In this document: in pieces, positions 44,666-53,654 of the stretch
How positions within the stretch are numbered: the stretch's first letter is position 1
How the letters are laid out: each line of letters opens with the position of its first letter
Assembly: GCA_049194865.1 (NCBI GenBank)
Contig: JBLZWL010000001.1
Location: 124,001-188,000, forward strand
From: Myxococcus terminator_A
Lineage (GTDB): Bacteria > Myxococcota > Myxococcia > Myxococcales > Myxococcaceae
Length of the DNA: 64,000 nucleotides
Reading direction: 5' to 3'
Position numbers and translations under genes: made by a program
The notes under the pieces: model-generated
What the model was told of the DNA's origin: nothing
Seen by the model: the letters and a program-made list of their open reading frames with translations, nothing else
Database searches by the model: none

Positions 44666-47515
44666 ATGCTTCCTTCTCGCTCTGGCCTTCTCGTCTTGTC
44701 ACTCCTGCTCTTGTCCGTGCCCGCGTACGCGGACAACAACGCCGACGAGGCGGACATCGCCTTCGAGCTGGGCAACGACGCCTACGCCAAGGGCCAGTAC
44801 ACCGAAGCCCTGCGCTCCTACTTCACCAGCTACCGGCTGGTGCCCAACCGCAACGTGCTCTTCAACATCGCCCGCTGCTTCGAGGCGCTGGGCAAGTTCA
44901 ACGAGGCGTACCGCTACTACAACGACCTGCTCACCGAGGACCTGCCCACGGAGGACGCCTCGGAGGTGTCACGCTCGTTGGACCGACTGCGCCCCAAGGT
45001 GGCGCTCGTCAAGGTCACCACCGTCCCCAAGGGCGCGGACGTCTACGTGGACCGCATGGACCTGGGCAGCCGGGGCCGCTCGCCGCAGACGCTCGCGCTG
45101 TCGCCGGGCCGCCACAAAATCATGGTGAAGAAGGACGGCTACCGTCCCACCGAGGCCACCGTCACCGTGGCGCGCGGCCGTGAGACGGAGCAGACCTTCG
45201 ACCTGTTCCTCATCACCGGCGGCGTGGAGCTGAGCGGTACCCCCGAGGGCGCCGAGGTGCGCGACGCCCCCAACGGCCCCGTCATCACCAAGCTGCCCGG
45301 CCGCGCCCGCCTGCCTCCCGGCCAGCGCATCCTCTACGTGCGCGCCCCCGGCTACTCCCCCGGCCAGTACGTGGTGGACGTGCCCGCCGACGGCAGCGTC
45401 CCACTCTCCGTCGCGCTGCGCGTGCAGGACCGTCCCTCCGGAAGGCTCGTCGTCACCGCCAACCGCGACGGCGCCACCGTGCGCGTGGACGGCAAGCCCA
45501 CGGGCTTCACGCCCACCATCGTCACCCTCCCCGAGGGCGAGCACTCGCTGGAGGTGGAGAGCCGCGAGGTGCGTCCGCTGCGCCAGAAGGTGACCGTCGT
45601 CGCCGACCAGGAGGTGAAGGTCCACGCGGAGCTGCGCTACGCGCCCCCGCCCGTGCGCGCCGCGTCCAAGAGCCTGGTCGCCGTGGACGACGCGCCCGCC
45701 TCCACCACCGTGCTCACCCAGGAGGAGCTTCGCGCGTTCGGCTGGCGCACCCTCGCGGAGGCGCTCTCCGGCGTGCGCGGCTTCTACCTCACCGACGACC
45801 GGACCTATACGTACCTGGGCGTGCGCGGCTTCTCGCCTCCGGGCGACCTCAACACCCGCGTCCTCATCCTCTGGGACGGCCACGCCATGAACGACGTGTG
45901 GGCCGGCCAGGGCTACGCCGCCCACGACCTCAACGTGGACCTGATGGAGGTCGAGCGCATCGAAGTCGTGCGCGGCCCGGGCAGCGCCCTGTACGGCACC
46001 GGCGCCTTCTTCGCCGTCATCAACGTGGTGCCCCGCGAGTCGCTGGGCCCGGACAACCACCTGGAAGTCACCGGCGCGGTGGGCGCACTCAACACCACGC
46101 GCGGACACGCCACCGCATCCTGGGAGGACGGCAATCGCTCCATTCTCGTGAGCGCCGCGGCGATGACGGCCTCCGGCGCGGACACCACGCTCTTGCGACG
46201 CGCGGACCCCGCGCTGGGTGACCTGCTCGTCACCGGCCTGGACGCGGAGCGGGCCGCCACCGCCTCCGTACGCGCCCGGCTGGGAGACTTCTCCTTCCAG
46301 GGCCAGCTCAACGTCCGCTCGAAGGAGCTGCCCACCGCCCCTTACGGCACCGTGCCCGGCGCCGATGGCAACACCGTGGAGGACCTGCGCGCCTTCGTCG
46401 AGGCGCGCTACGAGCGTGAGTTCACCGAGCGCTTCAGCCTGTCCGGGCGCGCCGCGTTCGACCTCAGTCGCTACGAGGGCATCTACATCTACCCGGAGAG
46501 CGCGGGCGGCTCCAACAAGGAGGGAGGCGCGGCGGACTGGGTCAGCGCGGAGTTGCGCGCGCGCGTGGGCATCTTCGAGGGCAACCGCCTCACGCTCGGC
46601 GTGGAGGCGCAAGGGCAGCTCAGCGTGCGTCAGACGGCGAGCGACATCCGCCTGGATACGAAGGCGCGCACGCTCTTGTCCGCCTACCTGCTCGACGAGT
46701 GGCGGCTGCACCCTCGCCTGAGCCTCTCCGCGGGCCTGCGCCTGGACAAGTACCTGGACCTGGACACCACGCCCATCACCCCGCGCCTGGCCATCATCGC
46801 GCGGCCCTACGACGCGGGCCTCACCAAGCTGGTCGCCGGACGGGCCTTCCGTGCCCCCAACGTCTACGAGCTCTCCTACACGGACTTCATCACCCAGGCC
46901 CCTCCCGCGTCACTGCTACCGGAGACCATCACCACCTTCGAGCTGGAGCACTCGCACGACCTGACGGACGAGCTGCGCCTGTCGGTGGCCGGCTACCACA
47001 ATCGCATCTCCAGCCTGGTGCAGCTGCGCACGGACGACACCCCCTCGACCGATTGCGGCGGCTCTCCGTGTCTGCGCTTCGCCAATGACAGCGGCACCAC
47101 GCTGGCGTGGGGCGCGGAGGCCGGTGTGCACTGGCAGCCGGGACGCTACCTGCTGGTGGACGTGAGCTACTCGTACGTGACACTGCGCAACGCCTCGGAA
47201 GAGGTGTCCGCCGCGTCTCCCGCGCACCTGGTCTCCGGACGCCTGTTGATGCCGGTGGGCAACGGCGACATGCGGCTGGCCACCCAGGCCACCTACCAGA
47301 GCGCGCGTCCCACGGGCGCGGGCGGCGCGGACAGCGGCGAGGTCCTCCTCGTCGGCTTCGGCCTCTCCGGTGACTACGGCCCGCTGCGCTACTTCGCGGG
47401 CGTCCACAACCTGCTCGACTCCGACTACCAGATTCCCGTGTCGGACGAGAATTCCATCGCCCCCGTGCCGCAGTACGGACGCACCTTCACCCTCCAGCTC
47501 ACGGGGACCTTCTGA
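44666..47515 (+). CDS. TonB-dependent receptor with N-terminal TPR and PEGA domains
   Basis: 949 residues. Signal peptide MLPSRSGLLVLSLLLLSVPAYA. Residues about 28-100 are TPR-like (DIAFELGNDAYAKGQYTEAL, RNVLFNIARCFEALGKFNEA). Three PEGA-type beta domains follow (about 113-325): VTTVPKGADVYVDRMDLGSR, VELSGTPEGAEVRDAPNG, LVVTANRDGATVRVDGKPTG, each with the P-x-G-A/P-E/D-V motif. Then a plug (VLTQEELRAFGWRTLAEALS, RGFSPPGDLNTRVLILWDG, MEVERIEVVRGPGSALYGTGA) and a 22-strand barrel ending in TFTLQLTGTF (C-terminal aromatic). It should sit in the outer membrane with TPR/PEGA in the periplasm. Nothing shows what it imports. No TonB box was recognised. It is followed by the GNAT gene with a 3-base gap. 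Confidence 0.92.
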   Translation: MLPSRSGLLVLSLLLLSVPAYADNNADEADIAFELGNDAYAKGQYTEALRSYFTSYRLVPNRNVLFNIARCFEALGKFNEAYRYYNDLLTEDLPTEDASEVSRSLDRLRPKVALVKVTTVPKGADVYVDRMDLGSRGRSPQTLALSPGRHKIMVKKDGYRPTEATVTVARGRETEQTFDLFLITGGVELSGTPEGAEVRDAPNGPVITKLPGRARLPPGQRILYVRAPGYSPGQYVVDVPADGSVPLSVALRVQDRPSGRLVVTANRDGATVRVDGKPTGFTPTIVTLPEGEHSLEVESREVRPLRQKVTVVADQEVKVHAELRYAPPPVRAASKSLVAVDDAPASTTVLTQEELRAFGWRTLAEALSGVRGFYLTDDRTYTYLGVRGFSPPGDLNTRVLILWDGHAMNDVWAGQGYAAHDLNVDLMEVERIEVVRGPGSALYGTGAFFAVINVVPRESLGPDNHLEVTGAVGALNTTRGHATASWEDGNRSILVSAAAMTASGADTTLLRRADPALGDLLVTGLDAERAATASVRARLGDFSFQGQLNVRSKELPTAPYGTVPGADGNTVEDLRAFVEARYEREFTERFSLSGRAAFDLSRYEGIYIYPESAGGSNKEGGAADWVSAELRARVGIFEGNRLTLGVEAQGQLSVRQTASDIRLDTKARTLLSAYLLDEWRLHPRLSLSAGLRLDKYLDLDTTPITPRLAIIARPYDAGLTKLVAGRAFRAPNVYELSYTDFITQAPPASLLPETITTFELEHSHDLTDELRLSVAGYHNRISSLVQLRTDDTPSTDCGGSPCLRFANDSGTTLAWGAEAGVHWQPGRYLLVDVSYSYVTLRNASEEVSAASPAHLVSGRLLMPVGNGDMRLATQATYQSARPTGAGGADSGEVLLVGFGLSGDYGPLRYFAGVHNLLDSDYQIPVSDENSIAPVPQYGRTFTLQLTGTF

Positions 47516-47518
47516 TTC

Positions 47519-47968
47519 ATGAGCGAGGCCGAGCTCGAGTTCACCTTCATCCAGCCCGGGCACGCGCTCTACGAGGCGGAGTTGGAGCTGCGCTTCCGCG
47601 TGCTGCGCGAGCCGCTGGGCCACACGCGGGACGCGGTGAAGTTTCCGTTCGAGGCACAGAGCCTCCACCTGGTCGCCCACCGGGGTGACAGCGTGCTCGG
47701 CTGCGTCCTCTTCAACCCCGAAGACGTGCACGGGGGACGCCTGTTCCAGATGGCGGTGACACCCCACCTGCAGGGTCAGCGCCTGGGTGCCCGGTTGGTC
47801 CAGATACTGGAGGCGGAGCTGGTGCGACGCGGCATCACCCACGTCCACCTCCACGCTCGGCAGCCCGTCGTGCCGTTCTACGAACGCCTGGGCTATTCCG
47901 TGTATGCGGAAGCGTTCACGGAAGTGGGGATTCCCCACCGACACATGAAGAAGTCACTCGCGACGTAG
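47519..47968 (+). CDS. GNAT family N-acetyltransferase
   Basis: 149 residues from ATG 47519, three bases after the receptor stop, so translational coupling is likely. GNAT fold: RVLREPLGHTRD (common at the start of a family of ElaA-like/GNAT proteins), LFQMAVTPHLQGQRLGARLV (acetyl-CoA-binding V-x-P-x-x-Q-G-x-x-x-G) and VVPFYERLGYSVYAEAFTEVGIPH at the end. Cytoplasmic. Acceptor unknown. Its pairing with an outer-membrane receptor gives no clear functional clue. Confidence 0.9.
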   Translation: MSEAELEFTFIQPGHALYEAELELRFRVLREPLGHTRDAVKFPFEAQSLHLVAHRGDSVLGCVLFNPEDVHGGRLFQMAVTPHLQGQRLGARLVQILEAELVRRGITHVHLHARQPVVPFYERLGYSVYAEAFTEVGIPHRHMKKSLAT

Positions 47969-47975
47969 ACGCGGT

Positions 47976-48021
47976 CCGGGTGCTCACAACCCGACACCGG
48001 CGAATGTCTTCGAGCACCCGG
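47976..48021 (+). terminator. Candidate terminator of the receptor-GNAT operon
   Basis: CCGGGTGCTC (47976-47985) and GAGCACCCGG (48012-48021) are perfect reverse complements over ten bases with a 26-base loop, starting eight bases after the GNAT stop. Position and stability support a terminator; no T-tract follows. Confidence 0.55.
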
Positions 48022-48114
48022 GTGGGCCACCGCCTCGTCGCCCCCTGACCTCAACAGCCAGGGGATGCTGGTAACCTTTGCGAGAGGTCAGCGGGCCAGC
48101 GACACCGAGGAGAC

Positions 48115-49341
48115 ATGATGAACGGAACGAACGACGGACGCGCCGCGCCCCCTTCCCACCGGGCCGGCCCCTCGGGGGGTCCTGGGGACAGCGAGCTGGA
48201 TGACGAGGGCTCTCCTTCCGAGTCGGAGGAAAGCCGCGCGCCTCGCCGTCCGCCCATCCACGTCCTGGAAGACAACACGCTGCACACGCGGCTGACGAAG
48301 GCCCTGGGCGTGCACTACCCCTTCGTCAGCGCGGGCATGGCCTTCGTGGCGCTGCCGCCGCTGGTCATCGCCGTGTCGGAGGCGGGAGGCATCGGCATGC
48401 TCGGCTCCGCGCCGGAGCCCGCGCCCTTCCTGCGCTCGCGCATCCAGACCATCCGCGCCGGCACGCAGCGCCCGTTCGGCGTGGACTTCATCCTCGACCG
48501 CGCGCGGGCGGGTGACTTCACCACGCGCGAGCACATCGACACGTGCATCGCCGAGCGAGTGCCGGTGGTCGCCTTCCACTGGACCCTGCCGCCCGCGGAC
48601 TGGGTGAAGGCCTTGAGGGCCGCGGGGACGAAGGTCTGGGTGCAGGCCAGCTCGGTGGAGTTCGCGAAGGAGGCGCTGGCGCTGGGCATCGACGGACTCA
48701 TCGCGCAAGGCCGTCAGGCGGCGGGCTACAACAAGGGCACCACGCCCACGCTGAAGCTGGTGCGGGAGCTGCGCGCACTGGTGGGAGAGCTGCCGTTGCT
48801 CGCCGCCGGTGGCATCGCGGACGGCCTGAGCGCGGCGCGGGCGCTGTTCCACGGCGCCGACGGTGTCTGGGTGGGCACGCGCATGGTGGCCTCCGTGGAG
48901 GCGTACGCGCACCCGGGCTACAAGCAGCGCGTGGTGGATGGAGACGCGCGCGACTCCGACTTCACCACCCTCTTCGGCCCCGAGTGGTCCGGTCCTCGTC
49001 AGCGCGTGCTGCGCAACCGCGTGGTGCGCGAGTGGGCGGGCCGCGAAGCACGCGCGCCGACGAACTCCACCGACTCCATTGGCACCACGCGGCTGTACCC
49101 GGGGCTGACAGGCGGCGACGCGCTCTACACGATGCCGCGCTTCAGCGCCTTCGTGCCCACGCCCGACACGCAGGGCGACCTGGAGGAGATGGTGCTGCCC
49201 GCCAGCGGCTCCAGCATGGCGCGCATCGAGAGCGTGCAGCCCGCGGGGCAAATCGTCGTGGAGATGATGGAAAGCGCGCACCGGCTCCTGGCGAACCCGT
49301 ACGAGCTGGAAGCCGACGCAGACGAGAACGACCGCTCCTGA
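48115..49341 (+). CDS. Nitronate monooxygenase family protein (FMN-dependent)
   Basis: 408 residues. After a 50-residue acidic, Ser/Pro-rich N-terminal extension the TIM-barrel begins: LGVHYPFVSAGMAFVALPP, AGGIGMLGSAPEP, FGVDFILDRA, VVAFHWTLPP. The FMN phosphate-binding motifs are AAGGIADGLSAARAL and GADGVWVGTRMVASVEA, typical of the NMO/2-nitropropane dioxygenase/FabK group. By family knowledge the enzyme oxidises alkyl nitronates or reduces enoyl groups; the exact reaction cannot be told from sequence. ATG-ATG start at 48115/48118 follows GGAG. The N-terminal extension is unusual for the family. Confidence 0.9.
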   Translation: MMNGTNDGRAAPPSHRAGPSGGPGDSELDDEGSPSESEESRAPRRPPIHVLEDNTLHTRLTKALGVHYPFVSAGMAFVALPPLVIAVSEAGGIGMLGSAPEPAPFLRSRIQTIRAGTQRPFGVDFILDRARAGDFTTREHIDTCIAERVPVVAFHWTLPPADWVKALRAAGTKVWVQASSVEFAKEALALGIDGLIAQGRQAAGYNKGTTPTLKLVRELRALVGELPLLAAGGIADGLSAARALFHGADGVWVGTRMVASVEAYAHPGYKQRVVDGDARDSDFTTLFGPEWSGPRQRVLRNRVVREWAGREARAPTNSTDSIGTTRLYPGLTGGDALYTMPRFSAFVPTPDTQGDLEEMVLPASGSSMARIESVQPAGQIVVEMMESAHRLLANPYELEADADENDRS

Positions 49342-49456
49342 GTCGAGGTGCCCGGCGGACGGCGCCCTGGTGCTCCGCCCGCCGCCCTTCCGACTGAATC
49401 GGGTGAAGCGCTCGGGGAAGTTGGAGTAGGAACCCACGGAAGGACGGGTGGGTGCC

Positions 49457-49867
49457 ATGACGATGACGACGACACAGGCGCGCTGGAAGCGCGTGGCGGT
49501 TTCGGGCTGGGTGGCCCTCGCGCTGTGTGGCGGAGTGGCGGTGGCGCGGGCCGTGACTTCGGAGGTGAGGACGCCCTCGCGGCGCCTGTCCGCCGACGAG
49601 CGTGTCCTGCTGGGCCGAGCCGCCGCCGAGGCGGAGCCCCACTGGCGTCGACGCTCGATGCACTCGTTCCCTGGGGACCACTGGTCCCAGGACGACGACT
49701 TCGGCGCGTCGGAGCGCGGCTGGGTGATGAGCGAGGCGCGCAGGCGCGACGTGCCGGTGACGGACGTGTTCGACGCCATCGACTCCGAGCTGCGCTCGGC
49801 GGCGCCCATCCTCCCGCCGCGCAAGGCCTCCGCCAGCCCGTGCAAGCCCCGTCCGTTCTACGACTGA
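49457..49867 (+). CDS. Small hypothetical membrane-anchored or secreted protein
   Basis: 136 residues; not recognised. One N-terminal hydrophobic segment (VSGWVALALCGGVAVARA) is a signal anchor or signal peptide; the rest is a polar, tryptophan-containing domain (LSADERVLLGRAAAEAEPHW, RRSMHSFPGDHWSQDDDFG, VTDVFDAIDSELRSA). GTG at 49448 is an alternative to the ATG at 49457. It lies 40 bases before the YfhO-like gene on the same strand. Confidence 0.6.
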   Translation: MTMTTTQARWKRVAVSGWVALALCGGVAVARAVTSEVRTPSRRLSADERVLLGRAAAEAEPHWRRRSMHSFPGDHWSQDDDFGASERGWVMSEARRRDVPVTDVFDAIDSELRSAAPILPPRKASASPCKPRPFYD

Positions 49868-49907
49868 TGCCCGGCTCCCTCTCGCCCTCCCGCGCGCTCC
49901 CCTCCGC

Positions 49908-52232
49908 ATGACGACCTCCTCCCACGGACTGCTCCGCGCCGCCCACCGCGCCGCCTCGCTCACCAGCGTGCGCCTGGCCCTCTTCGGCGTCCTCGCGCTC
50001 GCCGCGTGCTGGCACTCCCTGTCGGTCGCCGGGGGGATGAACGACTTCCGCGACTCGCACCTGCTCGACTCGTACGAGGACGCGGGCACGCGCAGCGTGG
50101 CGCACTACGGACAGCTCCCGCTGTGGAACCCCTGGTCCTGCGGTGGCCAGTACGCGCTGGGCAGTCCGCAGACGCGCGTCTTCTCGCCCACCGTGGTGCT
50201 GTCCTCGCTCGTGGGCCCGCGTCGCGCGGAGCCGCTCCTGTTGTGGGTCTTCCTCGTGCTCGGAATGGAGGGCTTCTTCCACTACGCCCGACGGCGCACG
50301 GGCTCCGCGCTGGGCGCGCTGGGCGCGGCTCCCCTCTTCGGGCTGATGGGCTTCACCGCGCTGTCCTGGGCCATCGGCTGGCTCAACTTCGCGGGCTTCC
50401 TCCTGCTGCCGTGGCTGCTCGTCGGCACGCGGCGTGTCGTCGAGGGGAAGCTGTCCGGTGTGGCGCTCGTGGGCGGCGTCTTCGCGCTGCTCTTGAGCTT
50501 CGGCGGCACCTACCCCGTGCCCATGGGCGCCCTCTTCGTCGTGCTGGAGACGGGCCGCTCACTGTATGGAATGCGCGGGCTGCGCAACCTGCACAGACTG
50601 AACAAGGCGCTGTGGGCCCTGTGCGCCACCGCCTGCTTCACCCTGGCCGCGTGCGCCTTCCGGCTGTGGCCCCTCATCGAGACGATGCGCTCCTCGCCGC
50701 GCGTCATGGCGGGCACACCGGGCAACTCGCTGGTGCCGCTGGTGCAGATGCTGCTCCAGCTCCCCGCGCGCTCCGGCTACAGCGACCCGGGCAACTTCTA
50801 CTTCGCGCCCGCGGCCCTCGCCCTCGCGCTGCCCGCCCTCTTCTTCGCCCGACGCCGCGCGCTGTATCCCGCCATCGTCGCGGGCCTGTGCGCGTGGATG
50901 GCGGCGGGCTACTCGGCCAAGCCTTCACTGTTCGCGGGGCTGCGCACGCTCCCCATCTTCGAGACGTTCCGCTACCCCGAGCGCTTCCTCGTCCCCACCG
51001 GCTTCTTCCTCGCGGAGCTGGCCGCGCTGGGGCTCGCCGTGTTGCTCACGCGCACGTGGCGCTCGCCCGCGAAGTGGACCTGGGCCGTCGTGGCCGCGTG
51101 CGCCGTGCTCGTCTCGAGCTGGGGCCTGCAGCTTCGCGCCTTCGACAACCTGTCGCGCTGGGCCCAGATGACGGCGATGCCCGCCGAGCGCGAGCAGCCC
51201 TTCGCGCAGGCGCGCGGCAATCGCTGGTCGCAAGGACACCTGCTCGCCCTCAACCGGGGCTCCATCGCCTGTGGCGAGGCGTGGCCCGTGCCCATGTCCT
51301 CCAAGCTGCGCGGCGATTTGGGCGCGGAGGAGTACCTGGAGGAGCCCGGCGCGGGCACCGCGAAGCGCGTGGAGTGGACGCCCAACCGCGTGTCCGTGGA
51401 CGTGGACGCGACGCGGCCCACCGTGCTGCTCGTGAACCAGAACTGGCACCCGGGCTGGAAGTCGTCCCAGGGCGAGGTCGTCTCACATGACGGCCTGCTC
51501 GGCGTGCGCGTGCCGGAAGGTCGCCATCAGGTCGTGCTGAGCTTCCTGCCCCGCTCGGGAATCGGCGGCGCGCTGGTGTCGGGCCTCGCGTGGGCGGGGC
51601 TCGCGTTCCTCGTGTGGCGCCAGCGGAGTGGACACCCGCTGCGGTGGCCCGTCGCGATGAACGTGTTCGCCGTTCCCATCGTCACGTGGTTCGTGCTCGC
51701 CATGGCGTGGCATGAGCCCGTGGCGAAGGCGGAGCCGCGCAACGCGGATGGCTCACCGCTGACGGTGCCGGCGCTGCCTCCCGAGGCCAAGCCCGTGGAC
51801 ACGCGCTTCGAGGTCCCCGTGGAGCTGGTGGGCGCGGAGGTTCCAGGGGAGCCGGACGCGGAGGGCATCCTCCCCCTGGTGCTCCACTGGCGCACGTCTG
51901 CACCGGTGCCCCGCTCGGTGGGCATCTTCGTGCACGTGGTGTCGGCGGAGGGCCAGCGCATGGGCTCGGACCACGCGGTGGTGGGCGGCACCTGGTTCTT
52001 CGCGGACGCGCCCCGGGACACGCTGCTGCGCGACGCCTTCTCCCTCTCCACCCGGGGCTGGCGGCCCGGGGAGTGGAAGGTGCTGGTGGGTCTGTGGCAC
52101 GCGGGAGGCGACCAGTCCCGCGTCAACGTGGTGGAGCCGAGCGGCCAGCCCGTGTCCGAGGGCCGCGTGTACGTGGGGACGTTCACCGTTCCACGGAACG
52201 TCCGCCCCAATGAGTCCTCCGTGAACCCGTAG
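49908..52232 (+). CDS. YfhO-like polytopic membrane protein (GT-C fold)
   Basis: 774 residues. About eleven hydrophobic helices follow an N-terminal loop; the first large loop (GGMNDFRDSHLLDSYEDAGT, PLWNPWSCGGQYALGSPQTR) and the helix pattern match YfhO-family proteins, which are predicted GT-C glycosyltransferases acting on lipid-linked sugars. The last 150 residues (PVELVGAEVPGEPDAEGILP, LVLHWRTSAPVPRSVGIFVH) are an extra beta-sandwich outside the membrane. No catalytic residues can be assigned. ATG 49908 begins directly after the preceding gene. Role in cell-surface glycan modification is inferred from the family only. Confidence 0.8.
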   Translation: MTTSSHGLLRAAHRAASLTSVRLALFGVLALAACWHSLSVAGGMNDFRDSHLLDSYEDAGTRSVAHYGQLPLWNPWSCGGQYALGSPQTRVFSPTVVLSSLVGPRRAEPLLLWVFLVLGMEGFFHYARRRTGSALGALGAAPLFGLMGFTALSWAIGWLNFAGFLLLPWLLVGTRRVVEGKLSGVALVGGVFALLLSFGGTYPVPMGALFVVLETGRSLYGMRGLRNLHRLNKALWALCATACFTLAACAFRLWPLIETMRSSPRVMAGTPGNSLVPLVQMLLQLPARSGYSDPGNFYFAPAALALALPALFFARRRALYPAIVAGLCAWMAAGYSAKPSLFAGLRTLPIFETFRYPERFLVPTGFFLAELAALGLAVLLTRTWRSPAKWTWAVVAACAVLVSSWGLQLRAFDNLSRWAQMTAMPAEREQPFAQARGNRWSQGHLLALNRGSIACGEAWPVPMSSKLRGDLGAEEYLEEPGAGTAKRVEWTPNRVSVDVDATRPTVLLVNQNWHPGWKSSQGEVVSHDGLLGVRVPEGRHQVVLSFLPRSGIGGALVSGLAWAGLAFLVWRQRSGHPLRWPVAMNVFAVPIVTWFVLAMAWHEPVAKAEPRNADGSPLTVPALPPEAKPVDTRFEVPVELVGAEVPGEPDAEGILPLVLHWRTSAPVPRSVGIFVHVVSAEGQRMGSDHAVVGGTWFFADAPRDTLLRDAFSLSTRGWRPGEWKVLVGLWHAGGDQSRVNVVEPSGQPVSEGRVYVGTFTVPRNVRPNESSVNP

Positions 52233-52289
52233 TCCAGGAGACGACAGCGCGCCGAGACGCGGCGGCGCTCCCGGCGTTATGAAGCGCGC

Positions 52290-52676
52290 ATGCGAATCCT
52301 GCACACCATGTTGCGCGTTGGAGACCTGGAGAAGTCGCTCGACTTCTACACGCGGGTCATCGGAATGAAGCTGCTGCGCCGCCACGACTACCCGGACGGC
52401 AAGTTCACCCTGGCCTTCGTCGGCTTCGGCCCCGAGGACACGCACCCGGCGCTGGAGTTGACGCACAACTGGGGCGTGGAGAAGTACGAGCTGGGCACGG
52501 CCTATGGCCACGTGGCGCTCGGCGTGCCGGACATCCGCGCGACGTGCGATGCGATTCGGCAGGCCGGTGGCAAGGTGGTCCGCGAGCCGGGGCCGATGAA
52601 GCACGGCACCACCGTCATCGCCTTCGTCGAGGACCCGGACGGCTACCGCGTGGAGCTCATCGAAAAGGGCAGCTAG
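52290..52676 (+). CDS. gloA: Lactoylglutathione lyase (glyoxalase I)
   Basis: 128 residues, the usual compact length. MRILHTMLRVGDLEKSLDFY, LALELTHNWGVEKYELG, YGHVALGVPDI and DPDGYRVELIEK carry the metal ligands His, Glu, His and Glu of glyoxalase I. It isomerises the hemithioacetal of methylglyoxal and glutathione to lactoylglutathione. ATG at 52290. It stands alone between two forward genes. Confidence 0.95.
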   Translation: MRILHTMLRVGDLEKSLDFYTRVIGMKLLRRHDYPDGKFTLAFVGFGPEDTHPALELTHNWGVEKYELGTAYGHVALGVPDIRATCDAIRQAGGKVVREPGPMKHGTTVIAFVEDPDGYRVELIEKGS

Positions 52677-52735
52677 TCCCGCGCCCGGTGACAACGAAGC
52701 CTGCGGCGCCCGTCGCGGGCCATTAAGGTGGCCGG

Positions 52736-53572
52736 GTGAGCCCCAGCCCTTCCTTCCTCCCCAGCCACGAGCCCCCCAGCCGACCGCGCGACAGCGCCCT
52801 GCTCTTCCTCTCGCGCGGCATGGAGCTGCTCATCGTCGAGCAGGAGGGCGCCATCAACCTGCCCACCGGCTCCGCGTTCCCCGAGCTCACCGCGGCGGCC
52901 CACTACCTGGGCGCGCTGGACGGCGTGGATTGCTACGCCGCTCCGCTGCCTCGGGACTTCGCGGCGCCGGAGGGCACCACGCTGGTGCCCGCGCGCTCGC
53001 TCTACAAGCGACTGGACGAGGTGCGCTTCGCCATCGCCGGCCGCGCGCTCGCCATCGCCGAGTGGGACATCCAGCACCGCTTCTGCGGACGCTGTGGCCA
53101 GCCCACCCAGCTCGTCGCCGGGGAGCGCGCCCGCCGCTGCACGGTGGACAACACCCCGTTCTACCCGCGCATCTCCCCCGCGATGATTGTCCTCGTCACC
53201 CAGGGCGACACCATGCTGCTCGCGCGCAACTCCACGCTGCCGGAGCCCATGTTCAGCACGCTCGCGGGCTTCGTGGACGCGGGCGAGTCGCTGGAGGAGT
53301 GCGTCGCGCGCGAGGTGAAGGAAGAGGTCAACATCGAGGTGAAGAACATCCGCTACTTCGGCTCGCAGCCCTGGCCCTTCGGGCGCTCGCTCATGGTGGG
53401 CTTCACCGCCGAGTACGCGGGTGGTGACATCCAGGTGGACGGCAAGGAAATCGCCGAGGCGCACTGGTTCCACCCGGACCAGCTGCCGCGCGTCCCGCCC
53501 CGCCTGAGCATCGCCCGGCACCTCATCGACGCCTTCATCGAGCGCGTGAAGGGCCCGGCGCACAAAGGCTGA
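52736..53572 (+). CDS. nudC: NAD(+)/NADH diphosphatase (NudC-type Nudix hydrolase)
   Basis: 278 residues. The zinc ribbon HRFCGRCGQPTQL ... RRC has three visible cysteines; the position of the fourth ligand in the enterobacterial enzyme appears replaced (RRCTVDNTPFYPR). The Nudix box GFVDAGESLEECVAREVKEE and the NudC signature SQPWPFGRSLM are intact. By family knowledge it hydrolyses NADH or NAD-capped RNA to NMN plus AMP or monophosphate RNA. GTG start at 52736. It lies in the forward-strand run between gloA and the MpaB-type gene. The missing ligand may weaken zinc binding. Confidence 0.93.
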   Translation: MSPSPSFLPSHEPPSRPRDSALLFLSRGMELLIVEQEGAINLPTGSAFPELTAAAHYLGALDGVDCYAAPLPRDFAAPEGTTLVPARSLYKRLDEVRFAIAGRALAIAEWDIQHRFCGRCGQPTQLVAGERARRCTVDNTPFYPRISPAMIVLVTQGDTMLLARNSTLPEPMFSTLAGFVDAGESLEECVAREVKEEVNIEVKNIRYFGSQPWPFGRSLMVGFTAEYAGGDIQVDGKEIAEAHWFHPDQLPRVPPRLSIARHLIDAFIERVKGPAHKG

Positions 53573-53654
53573 CAGCGTCCCAGGGGTGCCAATAAGCAGG
53601 CCTTCGCGCCATCGGTTAGCGTCCCCCTCCCGCATCCTCGCAGGAGGGACCCGG

